A DNA stretch of 64,000 bases from Leptodactylus fallax (Eukaryota; Chordata; Amphibia; Anura; Leptodactylidae), in assembly GCA_947044405.1 (NCBI GenBank), contig CAMRHE010000054.1, forward strand, positions 992,001-1,056,000, given 5' to 3'. Position numbers and translations under genes: made by a program. Shown piece by piece: positions 1-12,998 of the stretch (position 1 is its first letter; each line of letters starts with the position of its first letter). Under the pieces are notes generated by a model. It saw only the letters and a list, made by a program, of their open reading frames with translations. It did no database searches and was not told the origin of the DNA.

Positions 1-1134
1 TAAGCCCAGAAAACTCCTTTAAGTACTGCACATAATCTATGATTCTTTTTAAAAATTAGTTACCTAGCAACATCCTAACAACAACAGATTTTTCATAGTT
101 TTTAGATGTTATAATATGCCAGGGTAGTATCAGATGGAGTACCATCCATTTGCCATCCGTACGTGACCAAAAACCCAGCAGTAACCAATGGTGACAAAAT
201 GTTGTAGGTAATACCCCAATATTCTACAGGCATTAGTCACTGTGGAAAGAAATGGTTTTTGACTGTGTACAGTTGCCACACAGTAGCCACACACCATCCT
301 GGAGGCTAGGGCTTTAATCTGTTATAAAGGCCCACTGTAATAACACACATAGTTTAGTGTTTGTGTCACATTATGTTAAGAACCTCACAACTTATGTATT
401 TATATTACTGTACAATAGCTATTATCTATAGTATATTATTTATTACTATTTTAGCTAGTTATATTACTTCAGGATTTGGTAATTCCATTAGTTTAGTTAT
501 TAAACTGACGAAGTATACATCCCCTGGGGAAGAATTATTTAACCTTATGGCTCTAATAAATAAAAATGATGCTGATCTAGGGTATGTTAATTACTTTCAA
601 TTACTTGCTTTACTTTCAATTCTAGAGGTTAACAAAAATATATTGTAAAGGACCTGAGACCACTCCTGCTGTTTTAGTAACTAATTGTTATCTCCATAAT
701 AAAAAAACAACTTTGGGGAATCTTTTCCTAAAACTCTGAGTTTCGTTGTTACTCTGCTATTCCTACTACAGATTTACAGAATGAATACATTCTTGTCTTC
801 TCTTGTCAAAAGGTTATCTCCCTACATACTATCATCACTGATTGGACAGTATCAAAATGTAAGAGTGTTGGGACAAACTTCGCAGAGGTAAGACCCAGTT
901 GTCAATTTGTCTAGAACTTTTTAAGAAGCATCACACACAAATGGCACAACATAAAGTTACTGTATTAGAAAAAAAGGTCATGAAGAATATGAGTATTCAC
1001 TCAAACAGATATGTAGTGATAGGTCTTCTGCCTATAAACTATATATGTCGGGTGGTCCTCTTCTAATGTATATATATGTTCTTGCAGAGTTAAGCAGCTG
1101 AACGAGATCATGCAGCTGGAAGAGATGGAGCTAA
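1..1134. other. unique AT-rich intron DNA
   Basis: No gene, transposon end or RNA gene was recognised. A 95-codon open frame at 361-648 has no family resemblance, and its low-complexity hydrophobic composition is expected by chance in AT-rich DNA. Confidence 0.5.
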
Positions 1135-1725
1135 ATGATACAACAGCTGAACTTCCCAAAGGGAAGGCAGGGATGGCTTATTACTGTCCCTGCATTTCCA
1201 GTCACTGTATACACAGTGCTTAAAGAGCTATATGTACACAACTATTGTAGTTGTCATGATGTGGCTTCCCTTCTGGCCCAGAATGTGATCTATTGGGGGC
1301 TGGGAATTTCAGGAGTTGCTAGGTCCTAGAGAACCCAGATCAGCTCTGCAAATGCATCAGCCCCAGTTAAAAGGAAAATTAGCAAACAAGGTCTATAATG
1401 ATGTGTAAAAATAAACGAATAAATAAATAGGCAAAAAAAGTAAATTTCAGAAAATAGTACCACTACCAGCCCCACATCATAGGTTTTAGCCTCACACCTG
1501 GTAACACAAAACTATGTGTCACCTACGAATAAATTACCATAATGGAGAGGAAAAGCTATTTTTTAAGTAAAAATATGTAAAGTTAAAAATTAAATAAAAA
1601 TAAAGTCCTGTGTTTCATAGAAAAAAAGACACTAAATTATTTGAATACATTTTTTTAGAGCTGTCAAAATTGCATGTAAAAAAAAAAAATGTGTCTAGTC
1701 ATGAATCAGAAAATGACAGAGTTGT
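1135..1725 (+). repeat. diverged copy of the CCACTTC/TTAA non-autonomous element
   Basis: It follows the same order of landmarks as the better-preserved copy at 45390-46305: a GGGAAGGCAGGGA-like stretch, an A-rich middle, a segment with TACCATAATGGAGAGGAAAAGCTAT, and a tail with TGTGTCTAGTCATGAA. The terminal TTAA ends are not recognisable, so this is an old fragment. Confidence 0.5.
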
Positions 1726-3408
1726 GAAATGGGTAATGATCACCCCTGTTATCAATTATAAATGTATAAGTAACATTATATAAGTATTATTTATAAGTAA
1801 CATTTAGTTTTTGCTTCTTGTTCAGTAATTGAATAAGTCAACAGTTTAACACAGTGATATGTTTTTGTCAATTTTGGGAACTGACCAGTAAAACAAATTT
1901 ATTGGTTACAAAATAAAAAAATAGAAAAAATATTATCTTGAACTATGAAGTGTCTTTTCTAGGTTGTATTCCATACTAGTATACCAATTATTCATATACA
2001 ATTGGTAAACCTGCAACAAAAGAAGAACTGGATCCAGGAGTAAGCTGCATAAAAAGTTATTGTTCCTGAAAGAAGTAGCATCAATCTTGTCACTTATCTC
2101 ATCTGCTTAAAATGTTCTCTGCCAGACAGTTATCAGTTTCAGACTAGCTACAAGGATTTTCCTCAGCCTTTTCACGGTGTGTGAAGATTTCTGTGGGGCA
2201 ATTATGTAGGCACAAAGAGTGACAGTGATAAAATATGCCAATTAAAGCATTTGTCTTGTATCTAAATGTCTAGCATCTGGATGAAAAAAGTGCCAGTTGG
2301 CTGTACAGATCAAGCACAAAGCATCTTCACTCGGGGCTTCAAAGACAAATATATTGGAATTAGGTTAGTGAAAGGATTCATAAATCAAATTTTAGGAGCT
2401 GCAGGGGACACCAGTGGGATTTAGCTTATAGTAAAGACAGGTCTAGGTTGTGATAAGTCTCCAAAAAGATGGCCACATGAAACCATTTTTAGGATGCCCC
2501 TATTTATACGGATGACAGCATGAGCGCTGTGACAAAGATTAAATATTGCCAGGTAGCACAGTAGGAGGATCAATGTGACATGAAATAATCCAATTGAATG
2601 AACTGAAAAGAAATCACTGCTTGCAAAATTCATTTACTGTATGTTGTTAGACTGACTTCACAGGAGATTTTATGAGTATACTGACACCTAGCAGACATGA
2701 TGACCTTTCTGATATTAAACCCAAAGACAAACCACCTTTAGTTGTCAATTTCCACAAATAGACATGTTCATGTTTGTTTTAATGTACCTTGCCACTTTCT
2801 TTATTATATAACACAAGAGCAAGCAAAATATAAGGAATGCACTTTTATAGCAAGTAATTTGACATTGCCACATATATTACCAGGTTTCAGTAAACTACAA
2901 AGTGGGAACGATAATTGTTTAGACTAGTTTTAACTTACAAGTAAACTACCATTTTACTACAGCAGGTAGAATTGCTATTCCACACTTACAGTTGTAGTTT
3001 CCCATTGACAAAGATTTTAAAGAAAGATCTGTTTCTAACCACATGTTCAATTGCTGCATGTTATTTGGATCAAATCCAAATCTCAGCATACCCATGACAT
3101 TGTTATTATGCCTGGAAACCCCAACAGTACTGCTATTCCTGATGCACAGATACTGTAGAATCTGGCATCAACTATTTTCCTGCATTCCAAATTATTGAAA
3201 TCTTTTATCTTGTCCATTCTCTGCAAAATTAACATAGACACAATCAGCAATTCTTCATATTTACAATGAAAGGTGAATGGATGCAGAGGTAGCATCTCAT
3301 GATGAGCTGGCAGCTGTGTCCCTCTGCAAGATAACAACACTCCAAAATTACTTTCTCTTCAAATACTTTCAGGGAAAATATCTTTTCAGCTATGACTCAT
3401 GTGGTCTA
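1726..3408. other. unique intron DNA
   Basis: AT-rich sequence with no recognised repeat or gene. The short open frames on both strands (61-85 codons) show no family motifs. Confidence 0.45.
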
Positions 3409-3749
3409 GTATTCAGACCCCTTTAAATTTTTCACTCTTTGTTTCATTGCAGCCATTTGTTAAAAGCAAAAAATTTCATTTTATTTCTTATTAATGTACA
3501 CTCAGCACCCCATCTTGACAGAAAAAAAACAGAAATGTAGATATTTTTGCTAATTTATTAAAAAAAAAACCCTGAAATATCACATACAGTAGTCATAAGT
3601 ATTCAGACCCTTTGCTGTGACACTCATATTTAACTCTCATGCTGTCCATTTCCTTCTGATCCTCCTTGCGATGGTTCTACTCCTTCATTGGAGTCCAGCT
3701 GGGTTTAATTAAACTAATTGGAATTGATTAGAAAAGGCACACACCTGTC

Positions 3750-3757
3750 TATATAAG
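3750..3757 (+). promoter_or_regulatory. TATA-like box of the Tc1-A transposase promoter
   Basis: TATATAAG lies about 50 bp upstream of the first ATG at 3798 and is conserved in copy A2 on the minus strand. A promoter role is inferred from position and conservation between copies. Confidence 0.45.
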
Positions 3758-3798
3758 ACCTCACAGCTCACAGTGCATGTCAGAGCAAATGAGAATCA

Positions 3799-4815
3799 TG
3801 GTCAAAGGAACTGCCCAAGGAGCTCAGAGACAGAATTGTGGCAAGGCACAGATCTGGCCAAGGTTACAAAAGAATTTCTGCAGCACTCAAGGTTCCTAAG
3901 AGCACAGTGGCCTCCATAATCCTTAAATGGAAGAAGTTTGGGAAAACCAGAACTCTTCTTAGACCTGGCCGTCCAGCCAAACTGAGCAATCGTGGGAGAA
4001 GAGCCCTGGTGAGAGAGTTAAAGAAGCACCCAAAGATCACTGTGGATGAGCTCCAGAGATGCAGTAGGGAGATGGGAGAAAGTTCCACAAAGTCAATTAT
4101 CACTGCAGCCCTCCACCAGTCGGGGCTTTACGGCAGAGTGGCCCGAAGGAAGCCTCTCCTCAGTTCAAGACATATGAAACACCGCATAGAGTTTGCCAAA
4201 AAACACATGAAGGACTCCCAGACTATGAGAAATAAGATTCTCTGGTCTGATGAGATGAAGATTTAACTTTTTGGCGTTAATTCTAAGCAGTATGTGTGGA
4301 GAAAACCAGGCACTGCTCATCACCTGCCCAATACAATCCCAACAGTGAAACATGGTGGTGGCAGCATCATGCTATGGGGGTGTTTTTCAGGTGCAGGGAC
4401 AGGACGACTGGTTGCAATTGAAGGAAAGATGAATGCGGCCAAGTACAGAGATATCCTGGAAGAAAACCTCTCCCAGAGTGCTCTGGACCTCAGACTGGGC
4501 TGAAGGTTCACCTTCCAACAAGACAATGACCCTAAGCACACAGCTAAAATAACAAAGGAGTGGCTTCGGAACAACTCTGTGAGCATTCTTGACTGGCCCA
4601 GCCAGAGCCCTGACCTCAACCCAATTGAGCATCTCTGGAGAGACCTGAAAATGGCTGTCCACCAACGTTCACCATCCAACCTGACGGAACTGGATAAGAT
4701 CTGCAAGGAAGAATGGCAGAGGATCCCCAAATCCAGATGTGAAAAACTTATTGCATCATTCCCAAGAAGACTCATGGCTGTACTAGCTCAAAAGGGAGCT
4801 TCTACTCAATACTGA
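3799..4815 (+). pseudogene. Tc1 transposase pseudogene, family A copy 1
   Basis: This is a DD34E cut-and-paste transposase that would bind the element's inverted repeats in the nucleus. One frame runs from KELPKELRDRIVARHRSG through an N-terminal paired-like helix-turn-helix, the GRPAK linker, the first catalytic Asp in LWSDE (4249-4251), a [10 protein letters not shown] glycine box, the second Asp in QQDND (4522-4524) and the Glu in NPIEHLW (4627-4629), to KGASTQY. Two in-frame stops break it: TAA at 4264-4266 where Glu is expected, and TGA at 4501-4503 where Arg is expected (a CpG-type change). The nearest ATG (3798) is out of frame with the conserved frame, so the copy also lacks a normal start. 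Confidence 0.92.
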
Positions 4816-5020
4816 GCAAAGGGTCTGAATACTTATGACCATGTGATATTTCAGTTTTCTTTTTTAATACAGTTGCAAAAATATCTACATTTCTGTTTTT
4901 TTTCTGTTGTGTTAAGTGTACATTAATGAGAAATAAAATGAACTTTTTTGCTTTTAGCAAATGGCTTCAATGAAACAAAAAGTGAAAAATTTAAAGGGGT
5001 CTGAATACTTTCCATACCCA

Positions 5021-5052
5021 TTATATATACTTTATGTAGTCAGTGATTTTGC
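5021..5052. repeat. 31-bp flank shared with Tc1-A2
   Basis: Just outside the right end of Tc1-A1, 31 bases beginning TATATATACTTTATGTAG are identical to those at 31062-31092 beside Tc1-A2. The flank has the same orientation on the chromosome, although the two transposons are inverted relative to each other. Confidence 0.75.
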
Positions 5053-5637
5053 ATTGGTCAGCACTATAGTTGGAAAACATAAGCTGGCCACAAAATACCT
5101 TCTCTGCAAATAAAGACATGTTAGTGGTCAGGCACTTCAGGGTTTCCATATGGTTTCCACTAGGCCCTATATTTATCCCTGATTGATGACATTGGCATCC
5201 ATCTATCTTTTGATACATAAGCATCCAATATGGAAACACCATACGTTTTGTTTTTATGGGATCTAATGGGTGAAATAGGCCACAGTACACCTATGGAATA
5301 CATTGAAGGTTTCTGTATACATATGTAGCACACTTTGCCTTTACAAATAGTGTGTTATCTACACTCAAGCACAGAGAGTTCAACTATTTTTTTCAATATA
5401 TTTATTTCAATATCTTTTGTCTTCTGTGACAAGATACCATGGTAAATAGTGTTATCTGTGTAATGGCAAACCTTGTTACATTTGTACAGTATTTATGAGA
5501 AATTCTGTAAGCAGAATTTGAAAAGACCCTACATTAAGTACATGAAATCTGAATATTCTTACCAATCTCCAGGAGTCGTAGCAAATTTGAAGGTAACATT
5601 AGGCATGTCACATACCATGATGGCGAAAACTTGAAAC
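5053..5637. other. unique intron DNA
   Basis: Nothing recognised beyond AT-rich sequence. Confidence 0.4.
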
Positions 5638-5640
5638 TTA

Positions 5641-5969
5641 TGCTGTGTTCACACAAAGGAATTTGCTGCGGAATTGGGGACAGATTTCTCCCCCAAATCC
5701 ATTTTTTTCAATGAGAGGCAGAGATCGCAGCTGGACGCGGAAAAAAGAAGCGTCCTACTCGATCTTGCCGCCGATTCCACCCACGGTGTCCACGGCTCAA
5801 GACTCTCTCCTGATTAGGCCCATTCATCCGGGCCTAATCAGGAGGGGAATGCCGCGATGGAATGCTGATGCACTGCATCGGCATCCCGCCGCGGCTAGAC
5901 CGCGGCATAAATGGCGGTGGCAGAAAATGAAGAGAATTCCTCTTCATTTTCCACTATGTGAACATACCC
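5641..5969. mobile_element. Harbinger-like non-autonomous element
   Basis: The ends are inverted copies of a TGTTCACA motif: TGCTGTGTTCACAC on the left and GTGAACATACCC on the right, next to TTA (5638-5640) and TAA (5970-5972). PIF/Harbinger elements duplicate a 3-bp TWA target, so this fits imperfectly. The interior is much more GC-rich than its surroundings and encodes nothing; a 119-codon open frame across it is incidental. Confidence 0.55.
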
Positions 5970-6224
5970 TAACACATCACTTCCAATTCAAAATGTCAAT
6001 TTAATAGTTGCTGCATTATGGCATAGAAGATAATGCATTAATTATCCGTTTTTACTACATCTGTAAAATGTGTTCACATTGAGCCAAAATAAAGTTCCCC
6101 TGATTAACTAGAACATTATATAGGAACATATACAGTCTTATCCACATCTAACTGATCTACTATTATTCTCTTGCTTATACAGCAGTGCTTTACTGACATT
6201 GTCATCACTCACTGCTCCAGGTAG

Positions 6225-6365
6225 CGCTCCCAATCAATATGTCTTTGGAGTGAAACCCACACAAACACAGGGAGAACATACAGACATTGTGTTTGGTTGG
6301 ATTCAAACCCAGGATCCCAGCATAGCAACAGTGGTAACAACTGAGCCACCACACTGTCCAATTTA
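6225..6365 (-). repeat. tRNA-related SINE fragment
   Basis: On the minus strand there is an A-box-like TGGTGGCTCAGTTG, then a B-box-like GGTTTGAATCC, then TATGTTCTCCCTGTGTTTG and GTGGGTTTC. This order is typical of the tRNA-derived SINEs common in fish and amphibians. The copy is diverged, and no target duplication was found. Confidence 0.6.
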
Positions 6366-8769
6366 GTTTTGTCTTCAAACCAATTCTGCACAACATCACT
6401 ACACAATAACAAAACCCTTAAAAGGCTGCAGTTCACCCTGCCTCCCTGGGTGGTCACATATATACACTAATAGGATAGTTAGCATAACTTGTCACAAAAA
6501 TATGTTGTATTTAGAAAAAGCTGCTTAACTTGTCATACATAAATCTGGACATCTCCATTGAGGAGAGCAGATAATGGATAACACATTTCCAATATAAAGT
6601 CCACAAGAGAGCAACACTAATGCATTAAATTGTGCAAAAATAGATGCAAATACCTTAGGTCAACAGTTTATTAGCTAACTCCAAGAAAGAAGATATTTGC
6701 AATATACATTTAATATTTTTTCTACTTACCATATTACCAAAGAAGTTAATTTGGTACCATATCTTTATTCCTCCATGATCCCAATGACATGGCACTGATA
6801 TAATATGGGATAGAATAATGGTTTATGGGAGTGATTAACTGGATGCCCAGATGAGTGTCTTTCTTAGTAATTAATCAATGCTTTTTTCAGTCTTACATCA
6901 AAATTAAGGGATGATCTCTTAAAGGAAAACTCCAGAGGATTCATGATTAGATGATAATATTGATTCCTAGAGAAAAGTGATCATCTTTAACTTAGGGCGT
7001 ATTGTTATTGCCAACCTCAACTCTTGTTGGGAAAAGAAGACAGTGACATACTCTAAGCTACATGTGTACCTATCAATAAACTGTGTGGATTCATTATTTA
7101 TTGCTACAAATCCCAATTAGTTTATACCTTGTGTTCTCTTTTTTTTTTTTTTTTCTTTTGCTTCCAGCCATATCAGCAGCAGAACATGTTTGATTTAATG
7201 CATTTTTCAACTCACAGGGCTGGCTGTGCAATGCAGTCAGAAAATCTACTGTAATATTTGTGTTGTTTCCCTTGAGGATTAGCTCATGAACTTTCAATAC
7301 TCGCAGTGTGAGCTCTCAGCCCTGCTGATTCTGAGCTAATTGCTCCTTAACTAAACTTCATTGCAACAACACATCTACTGTAGTATTGCACTTGGACTTA
7401 GACAAGCAACAGAGGAGGGAAAGGACCAAAGGAATTAAGCAAAAACCTTATAACACTGAAGTAGAGGACTTCACAAAAGGACTCATCCATCCGGCAGATT
7501 CCTCAGTTTTCTAGAAAATGTGGTGGCAAAAACAATTGGATATTTCAGATTTCCTTGATTCACTTGATACTATTACATAACATAACATTCAATATATACT
7601 AAGGGTTGTACTTATATAACTGTGATGTAGAAATACTTAAAGCAGTGAAATGTATTCTTCTTTTAAGAATGATGGCTTATTGCAGTACATTATGGTTTAT
7701 TGCAGTCTTATAGTTTGTAAAGTACAAAGTAAATTGATTCCATTAAAAGAGGGACTTAAGACCTCAGGCTCTTACTTAAATATAGAATTCAAGTGTTTTA
7801 CTTATGGCCTGAAAAATATAATGTGAGTTTTTAAAAGAAGAATTTTCTTGTCATTAGCTATCAGCAAGTTATGCAAGTGTGCAGCTTGTTTCAATTTGTA
7901 GAACTAGTAGAGCAAAATATAAAAATGAAAAATAATAGAAAAATAAATATGCAGACTCAGTTCAGCTAAGTGTATATGTATTTTCAATAGGAAAAGGAGA
8001 GCAGGCCTCTGACATACTGTATACCACTGGCAGTGGATTATCTGCTGTGAGAACAAAGGGTCGGGTATGAAACATTCAACACGTCTAATTCTTCTTACCC
8101 CTGACATCATCTATTTGGATCGAGTCAGCATACCCCCATACATACTTTAAAATATGGTAGGCTAGTCAGATGACATTGTTCTCCTGTTTATTGGCATTTT
8201 TAGACATGAAAATTTCAGAGATATTTAATGAAAGAATACAGATACAGTTTTTGTAAAGAGTTTAATTTATCTCCTCAGGCTAAATCACATTTGCTCAGGT
8301 GACTTTTAGAGAACCTTAAGGTACAAAAGTACTAGATATTTGATCAAGACAATAATGACCTTCCTGGCTTTTCTCCTATTGACAGCTTGCACATATTCGG
8401 TAAATTTCCTAAAGTGGCCAAATGTGTCCCAATAAGAAATGATCTATTTCCAGAATAAACCCAATTTAATTAGACTGTATTTTTTGCCTGTTTTGGACTG
8501 TTTTAGAAGCACCACTGGACTGTTATTCTGAGCATTATGTACATATCTCATTGATTTCAATAACACAAAATCCAAGCCAATAGATAAAGCCAAATTTACT
8601 GTTGTCAATTGTTCACCACAAAACACTATAATCAATGGGATGACACATTCTTAATCTTGCCAAAACCCTTTGTAATTCAGTTGTGTTTTCTATTACAACA
8701 ACTAGATACAACCATCTCAGATGTCTTTCTACATTACATACCTACTCTTATCTCCCTGCTCACGTAAGT
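6366..8769. other. unique intron DNA
   Basis: 2.4 kb of AT-rich sequence with a T-run at 7140-7154. No gene, element end or RNA was recognised. Confidence 0.4.
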
Positions 8770-8773
8770 TTAA

Positions 8774-9327
8774 AGAGGACCTTTCACGTCCTCATGTATA
8801 TGCTGTTTTACATACCGCTAGAAAGCCGACAGCTTGCTGAATTCAGCGCACTGCCGGCTTTCCCAGTATGTGACCCGGGGCTGGAGATATTGGTGGTCTT
8901 AGTTTCACAGTTCACCGTCAGACGGGCGTTCCTGACAGTCTAGCTTGGCTGTGAGGAACGCCCTTCCTGACAGTACTCATCTATATCCCTGTACTGGGGG
9001 GGGGGCGTTCCTCAAAGCTCAGAGTCATCACTGGGCTGTAAGGAACGCCCCCTCTCTCTGTACTCATCAGTAGCGCTGTACTGTCTGTCAGAAGGGGCGC
9101 CCCTCAGTACAGGGCTATGGACGAGTACTGTCAGGGAGGGCGTTCCTCACAGCCAAGCTAGACTGTCAGGAATGCCCTTCTTACGGTGAACCATGAAACT
9201 ACAACCCCTGATATCTCCAGCCCCGGGGCACATACTGGGAAAGGCGGCAGAGCGCTGAATTCAGCGCGCTGTCGGCTTTCTAGCGGTATATAAAACCGCA
9301 TACACATGAGGACATGAAAGGTCCTCT
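8774..9327. mobile_element. TTAA-flanked fold-back element (piggyBac-like MITE)
   Basis: TTAA at 8770-8773 and 9328-9331 flank a 554-bp near-palindrome whose ends read AGAGGACCTTTCA and its inverse. Each arm carries CTAGAAAGCCGACAG, GAATTCAGCGC and GGGGCTGGAGATAT. The centre holds several inverted GGAACGCCC blocks. A TTAA target duplication is the hallmark of piggyBac transposition; no transposase is encoded. A related copy lies at 32367-33026. Confidence 0.8.
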
Positions 9328-9626
9328 TTAAGCCTTTCATTTCTGAAATGATTCTTTAAAAGAATACATCTTACCTTGCCCATGTACTTTCCTATTTAAT
9401 GCTCTTTGCAGGTCCAAATTTTCAATTCCTTAGCAAGTCACTGTTGACACTGTATTTTATATATTGTCTCTGAAGTGAATTGTGCTTGAGTCTACTGTCA
9501 AGTGTTTAGCTTTATTTTTTTTTATGTTGCTTTTCTAGGAAATGGTTACTTGTATAAACATTATAACAGTACTTTCTATATCAGTCTATCCATGTATACT
9601 TATTACTCTATATGTAGGTTTCTCCA

Positions 9627-10080
9627 TTTAAAAGAGTATTTCAGTTATATCAAGTTATCACGCATACACTGGATATGTGATAACTGCTTTTCCATCCATG
9701 TATATCAGACTGCCAGACTCTATGGAAAGGGGAGGGGGAGGAAAAGGAGAGCTCCCCAGACAGAGAGAAGTCAGCAATATAAAGAGACAGTTCTTTTTCA
9801 CAGCACAGCTGGGTTGTCAGGAATCAGTATCTATCCGTCTCCTGACAGAAATGACTCCTTTAATGCTGTAGACAGCATCATGTCTCTCTCTTTCTCCACT
9901 TCCCCCCAACCCATACAGCCCATTGTAAAATGACACTGACTGTGTACGGAGGACAGAATGAATCAGATAAGCAGTAAGGACAAGGGAAATACTGTAGAAG
10001 ACAGAGACACTTTTCTTTAGGGAAGTATATTGCAAAGTTTGTTCCCTTCACCTGGAATGAAAACATAAATAAACGTTTTA
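9627..10080. repeat. diverged dispersed repeat
   Basis: It starts with TTTAAAAGAGTATTTCAGTTAT, resembling other TTAA-type ends here, and includes a purine-rich block at 9725-9760. The right end is unclear. An open frame of 143 codons crosses it without family motifs. Confidence 0.35.
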
Positions 10081-10902
10081 CTTAAGCTTTAACATTGGTG
10101 ACTTATTTTTAAGCCAGTCAGAAGTATAAAGGGGATGGAATATTCAGTGTATTATCACATTTTTACACAGGCACAATGGCTCACCTGTATGTGCCCTGTG
10201 CAATTCCATTACTTCTGATGAATGGCAGATTTTCTAGAGGTCACAGGACAACATTTCAAACACCAATGAGCTATTTTGAACCCTAGTCTCATAAAACTGT
10301 CTTTAATAATGAAACCACATATAAAATCACTATTATATCTTGTATGTAATTAAAAACAGATACATTGTGTTTTGCAGTACTGTACCTTAACAATAAAATA
10401 GTTAGAAAGGTATGCATTTGTGTTTTAAGCCATGTCAGCTATGCTGCAAATGAGAATGCTTGCCTGTTATAAAGATAAATTCTTAAAGTATGTGCCTCCC
10501 GTGATCTAATCAGTGAGACCACTTGCTGCAAATATCTTGCTTTTTACATGGCCATGGATGTTTTTAAACTGCATCAAGAAGAAATACTGTGCTCTTTTAG
10601 CCTTATGTATTCAGAACTGACATTCATTTCCGCAAAGATACAAGTCACATCTCCTCTTACACGTCCTTTTGCATCCCCTGATAAAATCATTAATACTTTT
10701 AAATCAGGACACCAGACACAGGATCAGAAAATGTGCAATGTTAGAGTTATCTAGAAGGTATCAAATACAATAGATTTTCTTTTTCTAAATAGAAAATTAG
10801 CCTTTTGTGACATTGCATACTTAAAATCGTATTATTTCCACTTTAGCATTGACAATAAATTACATATTTCTATAGTGAGCTTGCTTTAAGGCTCAGTTTT
10901 TC
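10081..10902. other. unique intron DNA
   Basis: No gene or repeat boundary recognised. Confidence 0.4.
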
Positions 10903-10906
10903 TTAA

Positions 10907-11155
10907 AGGGGACCTTTTACCACCTCCACTCATTGAAGCTCTTAGTATTGTTTAATAGGCGCTGCTCTACTGATTCCAGTGCCCTCCTGACAGTACAGAG
11001 CCTAAATAGCATGTCAGGCACCAAAACTAACTGCATTGATTACTCAGGAATGGTGGGGGCTAGAGAGAAAAATCCAACTGTGCCAGAATCAGTGGAGCAG
11101 CAGCTATTAATTGATGTAAAGAGCTGGGCTTGTGGAAGGTGGTGAAAAGTCCTCT
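10907..11155. mobile_element. TTAA-flanked MITE, 249 bp
   Basis: TTAA at 10903-10906 and 11156-11159 flank ends reading AGGGGACCTTTTACCACC and TGGTGAAAAGTCCTCT. The interior (AGTACAGAGCCTAAATAGC, GGGGCTAGAGAGAAAAATCC) recurs in the opposite orientation at 63631-64000. Confidence 0.75.
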
Positions 11156-11159
11156 TTAA

Positions 11160-11685
11160 GATACAGTATAGTATATAGAAAGACTGATAGAAAGGTAGAA
11201 TAAAAAATTACATTTCAACAGCTGTTCAAGGTTGTATGGATGTGACAAGACTTATCTGATCTCAAGTTTAGTTAACTAATTCAATTTCTTATTAAATCAA
11301 TTCAACACAATATCACAGCATGCTAACAAAAGCCTTGAAAGCTGTACTTCACATACCTCCAGCACCCACAGGCTAGTCACATATAGGCATATATTTCAAC
11401 AAACTTTGCATAAATGAATAGTATAAGTAATTACAAGAAACTTTATAAAATATCTGTCTATCCTGTTACAGAGTAAGACTGTGATAGCTATAGAGCTGAT
11501 TCTCTTGTACTTACTGAGTACAGTGTGTAGCAGCTCACAGAGGAATGCAAAATATTGATAAAGCATGAATAGAGGAAAACTGGTAAAAACCTCAGAATTT
11601 AAGTCATACAATGACAGAAATAACTCTACTCCCCATGTACACACAACAATTTATGCTAAAAGTCATCTCAAATTACAAGTAAGCT
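11160..11685. other. unique intron DNA
   Basis: Nothing recognised. Confidence 0.4.
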
Positions 11686-11689
11686 TTAA

Positions 11690-12040
11690 AGAGGCCTTTT
11701 CATGTTTTACAGATAGTAAATGTTATATACTGTTGCAATCTGCCCTGATTACTGCCATTAATTTGGCTACTCATATCATTGCGCTGTCAGAGGGGCCAGG
11801 CTTACAGCTCAGCGTAATCCCCTCCCTGATGGTACACTTCTATAGACTTGAACTGTGAAGGTGGGCATTCCTTACTGCCAATGATAATGCTGAGCTGGGA
11901 GGTTGGCCCCTCCTAAAGTGCAGTAATGAAACTAACAGCATCATTGTCACTGAATTCAGGGTAGATAACTGCAAAACTGAAAGTGTGCTAAATTCAGTGC
12001 CCAGTCAATGGTATATAGTATTCCCTTAGAGGGTACGGGA
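11690..12040. repeat. diverged TTAA-type fold-back element
   Basis: The left end (TTAA at 11686-11689, then AGAGGCCTTTTCATG) resembles the element at 8774-9327. The interior keeps CAGAGGGGCC and an inverted GGGCATTCCTTAC block. The right end is degraded near GGTATATAGTATTCCC. Confidence 0.45.
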
Positions 12041-12409
12041 TTATATTGCTTTCAAAAAGTTGCTTTACTTGTGATACTTTTATCTAGACATATACGGCTA
12101 ATTCGACAGGTAAGGACGGACAGATCTGTACATATAAAAGTAATGCTTACCACAGGTAGTATTAGGGTAAAATATTTACCATAGGCTTTAGTTTACAATG
12201 TAGTTCATTAGCAAGATCCTCCACTTTTCGTAGTTACAGCAGTGCAGCCACCCGTGCAGCACTCTCCAGCAACTCATGGTAAAGTTTTCTTTAGCACCCA
12301 CATCTAGCAGCAAGCCTCACTGCGGTCCTTCTATTGTAATCAACAGGAGCTTTACAGCAGAGACTTCCTGCTCAGGGGAGTAAATACCAGGATAGCAGCG
12401 GTAGCGGCT

Positions 12410-12998
12410 GCCACAGGGACAATGCTTTTTTATTTTTTTTTTATTTTTATTTAATAGGCCGTTACCTGCTGGAGTAACCCCAGCAGGTAACGGGCCCTAT
12501 TTACTTACCGATCCCCGCTCCTGCTCACGGCTGCCTGCGATTTCCATTCTGCAGAAGCGGAGGTGGCTGTGAGCAGGAGCGGGGATTGGTAAGTAAGGCC
12601 ACGGGCGCATAAACCCCACAAACACTGCTATCATTATACTCTGGGGTCTTTTCACACCCCAGAGTATAATGATCGGAGGCCCAGGGGAGGTTAGGGAACA
12701 TAAAAAACATTGTCACTTACCTCTCCTGAGTCTTCACCTCCTTGGTGATGCCCCAGACGTCACATGGGCCAGGCTGGCGTCATTATGCGTTGTGATGCAT
12801 GCTTGGCTCACGTAACATCTGGTCCAACATAGAAGAAGGCCAAAAGTAGCGGGGAGTGCGCTGGAGCCAGGGAGAGGTAAGTAACATTGTTTTTTTTGTT
12901 TGTATCCTCCCCTGGGTCTCCGATCATTATACTCTAGGGTCTCTGGGCGCATGTCAAATGTTTGCCCTGGGGCCCAGCCATTCCTAGATACGCCACTG
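12410..12998. mobile_element. composite palindromic repeat with hAT-like right end
   Basis: Three palindromes lie in a row. GTTACCTGCTGG and its inverse sit at 12461-12491. Arms containing CCGCTCCTGCTCAC sit at 12510-12595. A near-perfect hairpin ATCATTATACTCTGGGGT with its inverse sits at 12629-12673. The right end reads CCTAGATACGCCACTG, the inverse of a CAGTGGCGTA-type hAT terminus common in vertebrate genomes. The left terminus was not identified. Confidence 0.5.

Larger units (their letters stand above)
3409..5022 (+). mobile_element. Tc1/mariner element, family A copy 1 (Tc1-A1)
   Basis: Long terminal inverted repeats of roughly 210 bp flank a broken transposase. The left arm begins at GTATTCAGACCCCTTT; the right arm ends in its inverse followed by CTTTCCATACCCATTATA. 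Each arm carries a second, internal copy of the GTATTCAGACCCTTTG motif (about 3600 and 4823), the IR/DR layout known for Sleeping Beauty-like Tc1 elements. The outermost 16 or so bases of the left arm, present in copy A2, are missing here. No TA duplication can be matched on the left. Confidence 0.9.

Noticed and set aside
361..648. 95-codon open frame
   Set aside because: No motif, no splice context, composition as expected by chance in AT-rich DNA.
5645..6004. 119-codon open frame
   Set aside because: Lies across a Harbinger-like MITE; GC-rich interior removes stops, no protein similarity recognised.
6225..6365. Genuine tRNA gene
   Set aside because: A- and B-box-like motifs are present, but no cloverleaf could be drawn, and the downstream TTCTCCCTGTGTTTG sequence is typical of a SINE.
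9502..9933. 143-codon open frame
   Set aside because: Runs from unique DNA into a dispersed repeat; no domain and begins in low-complexity sequence.
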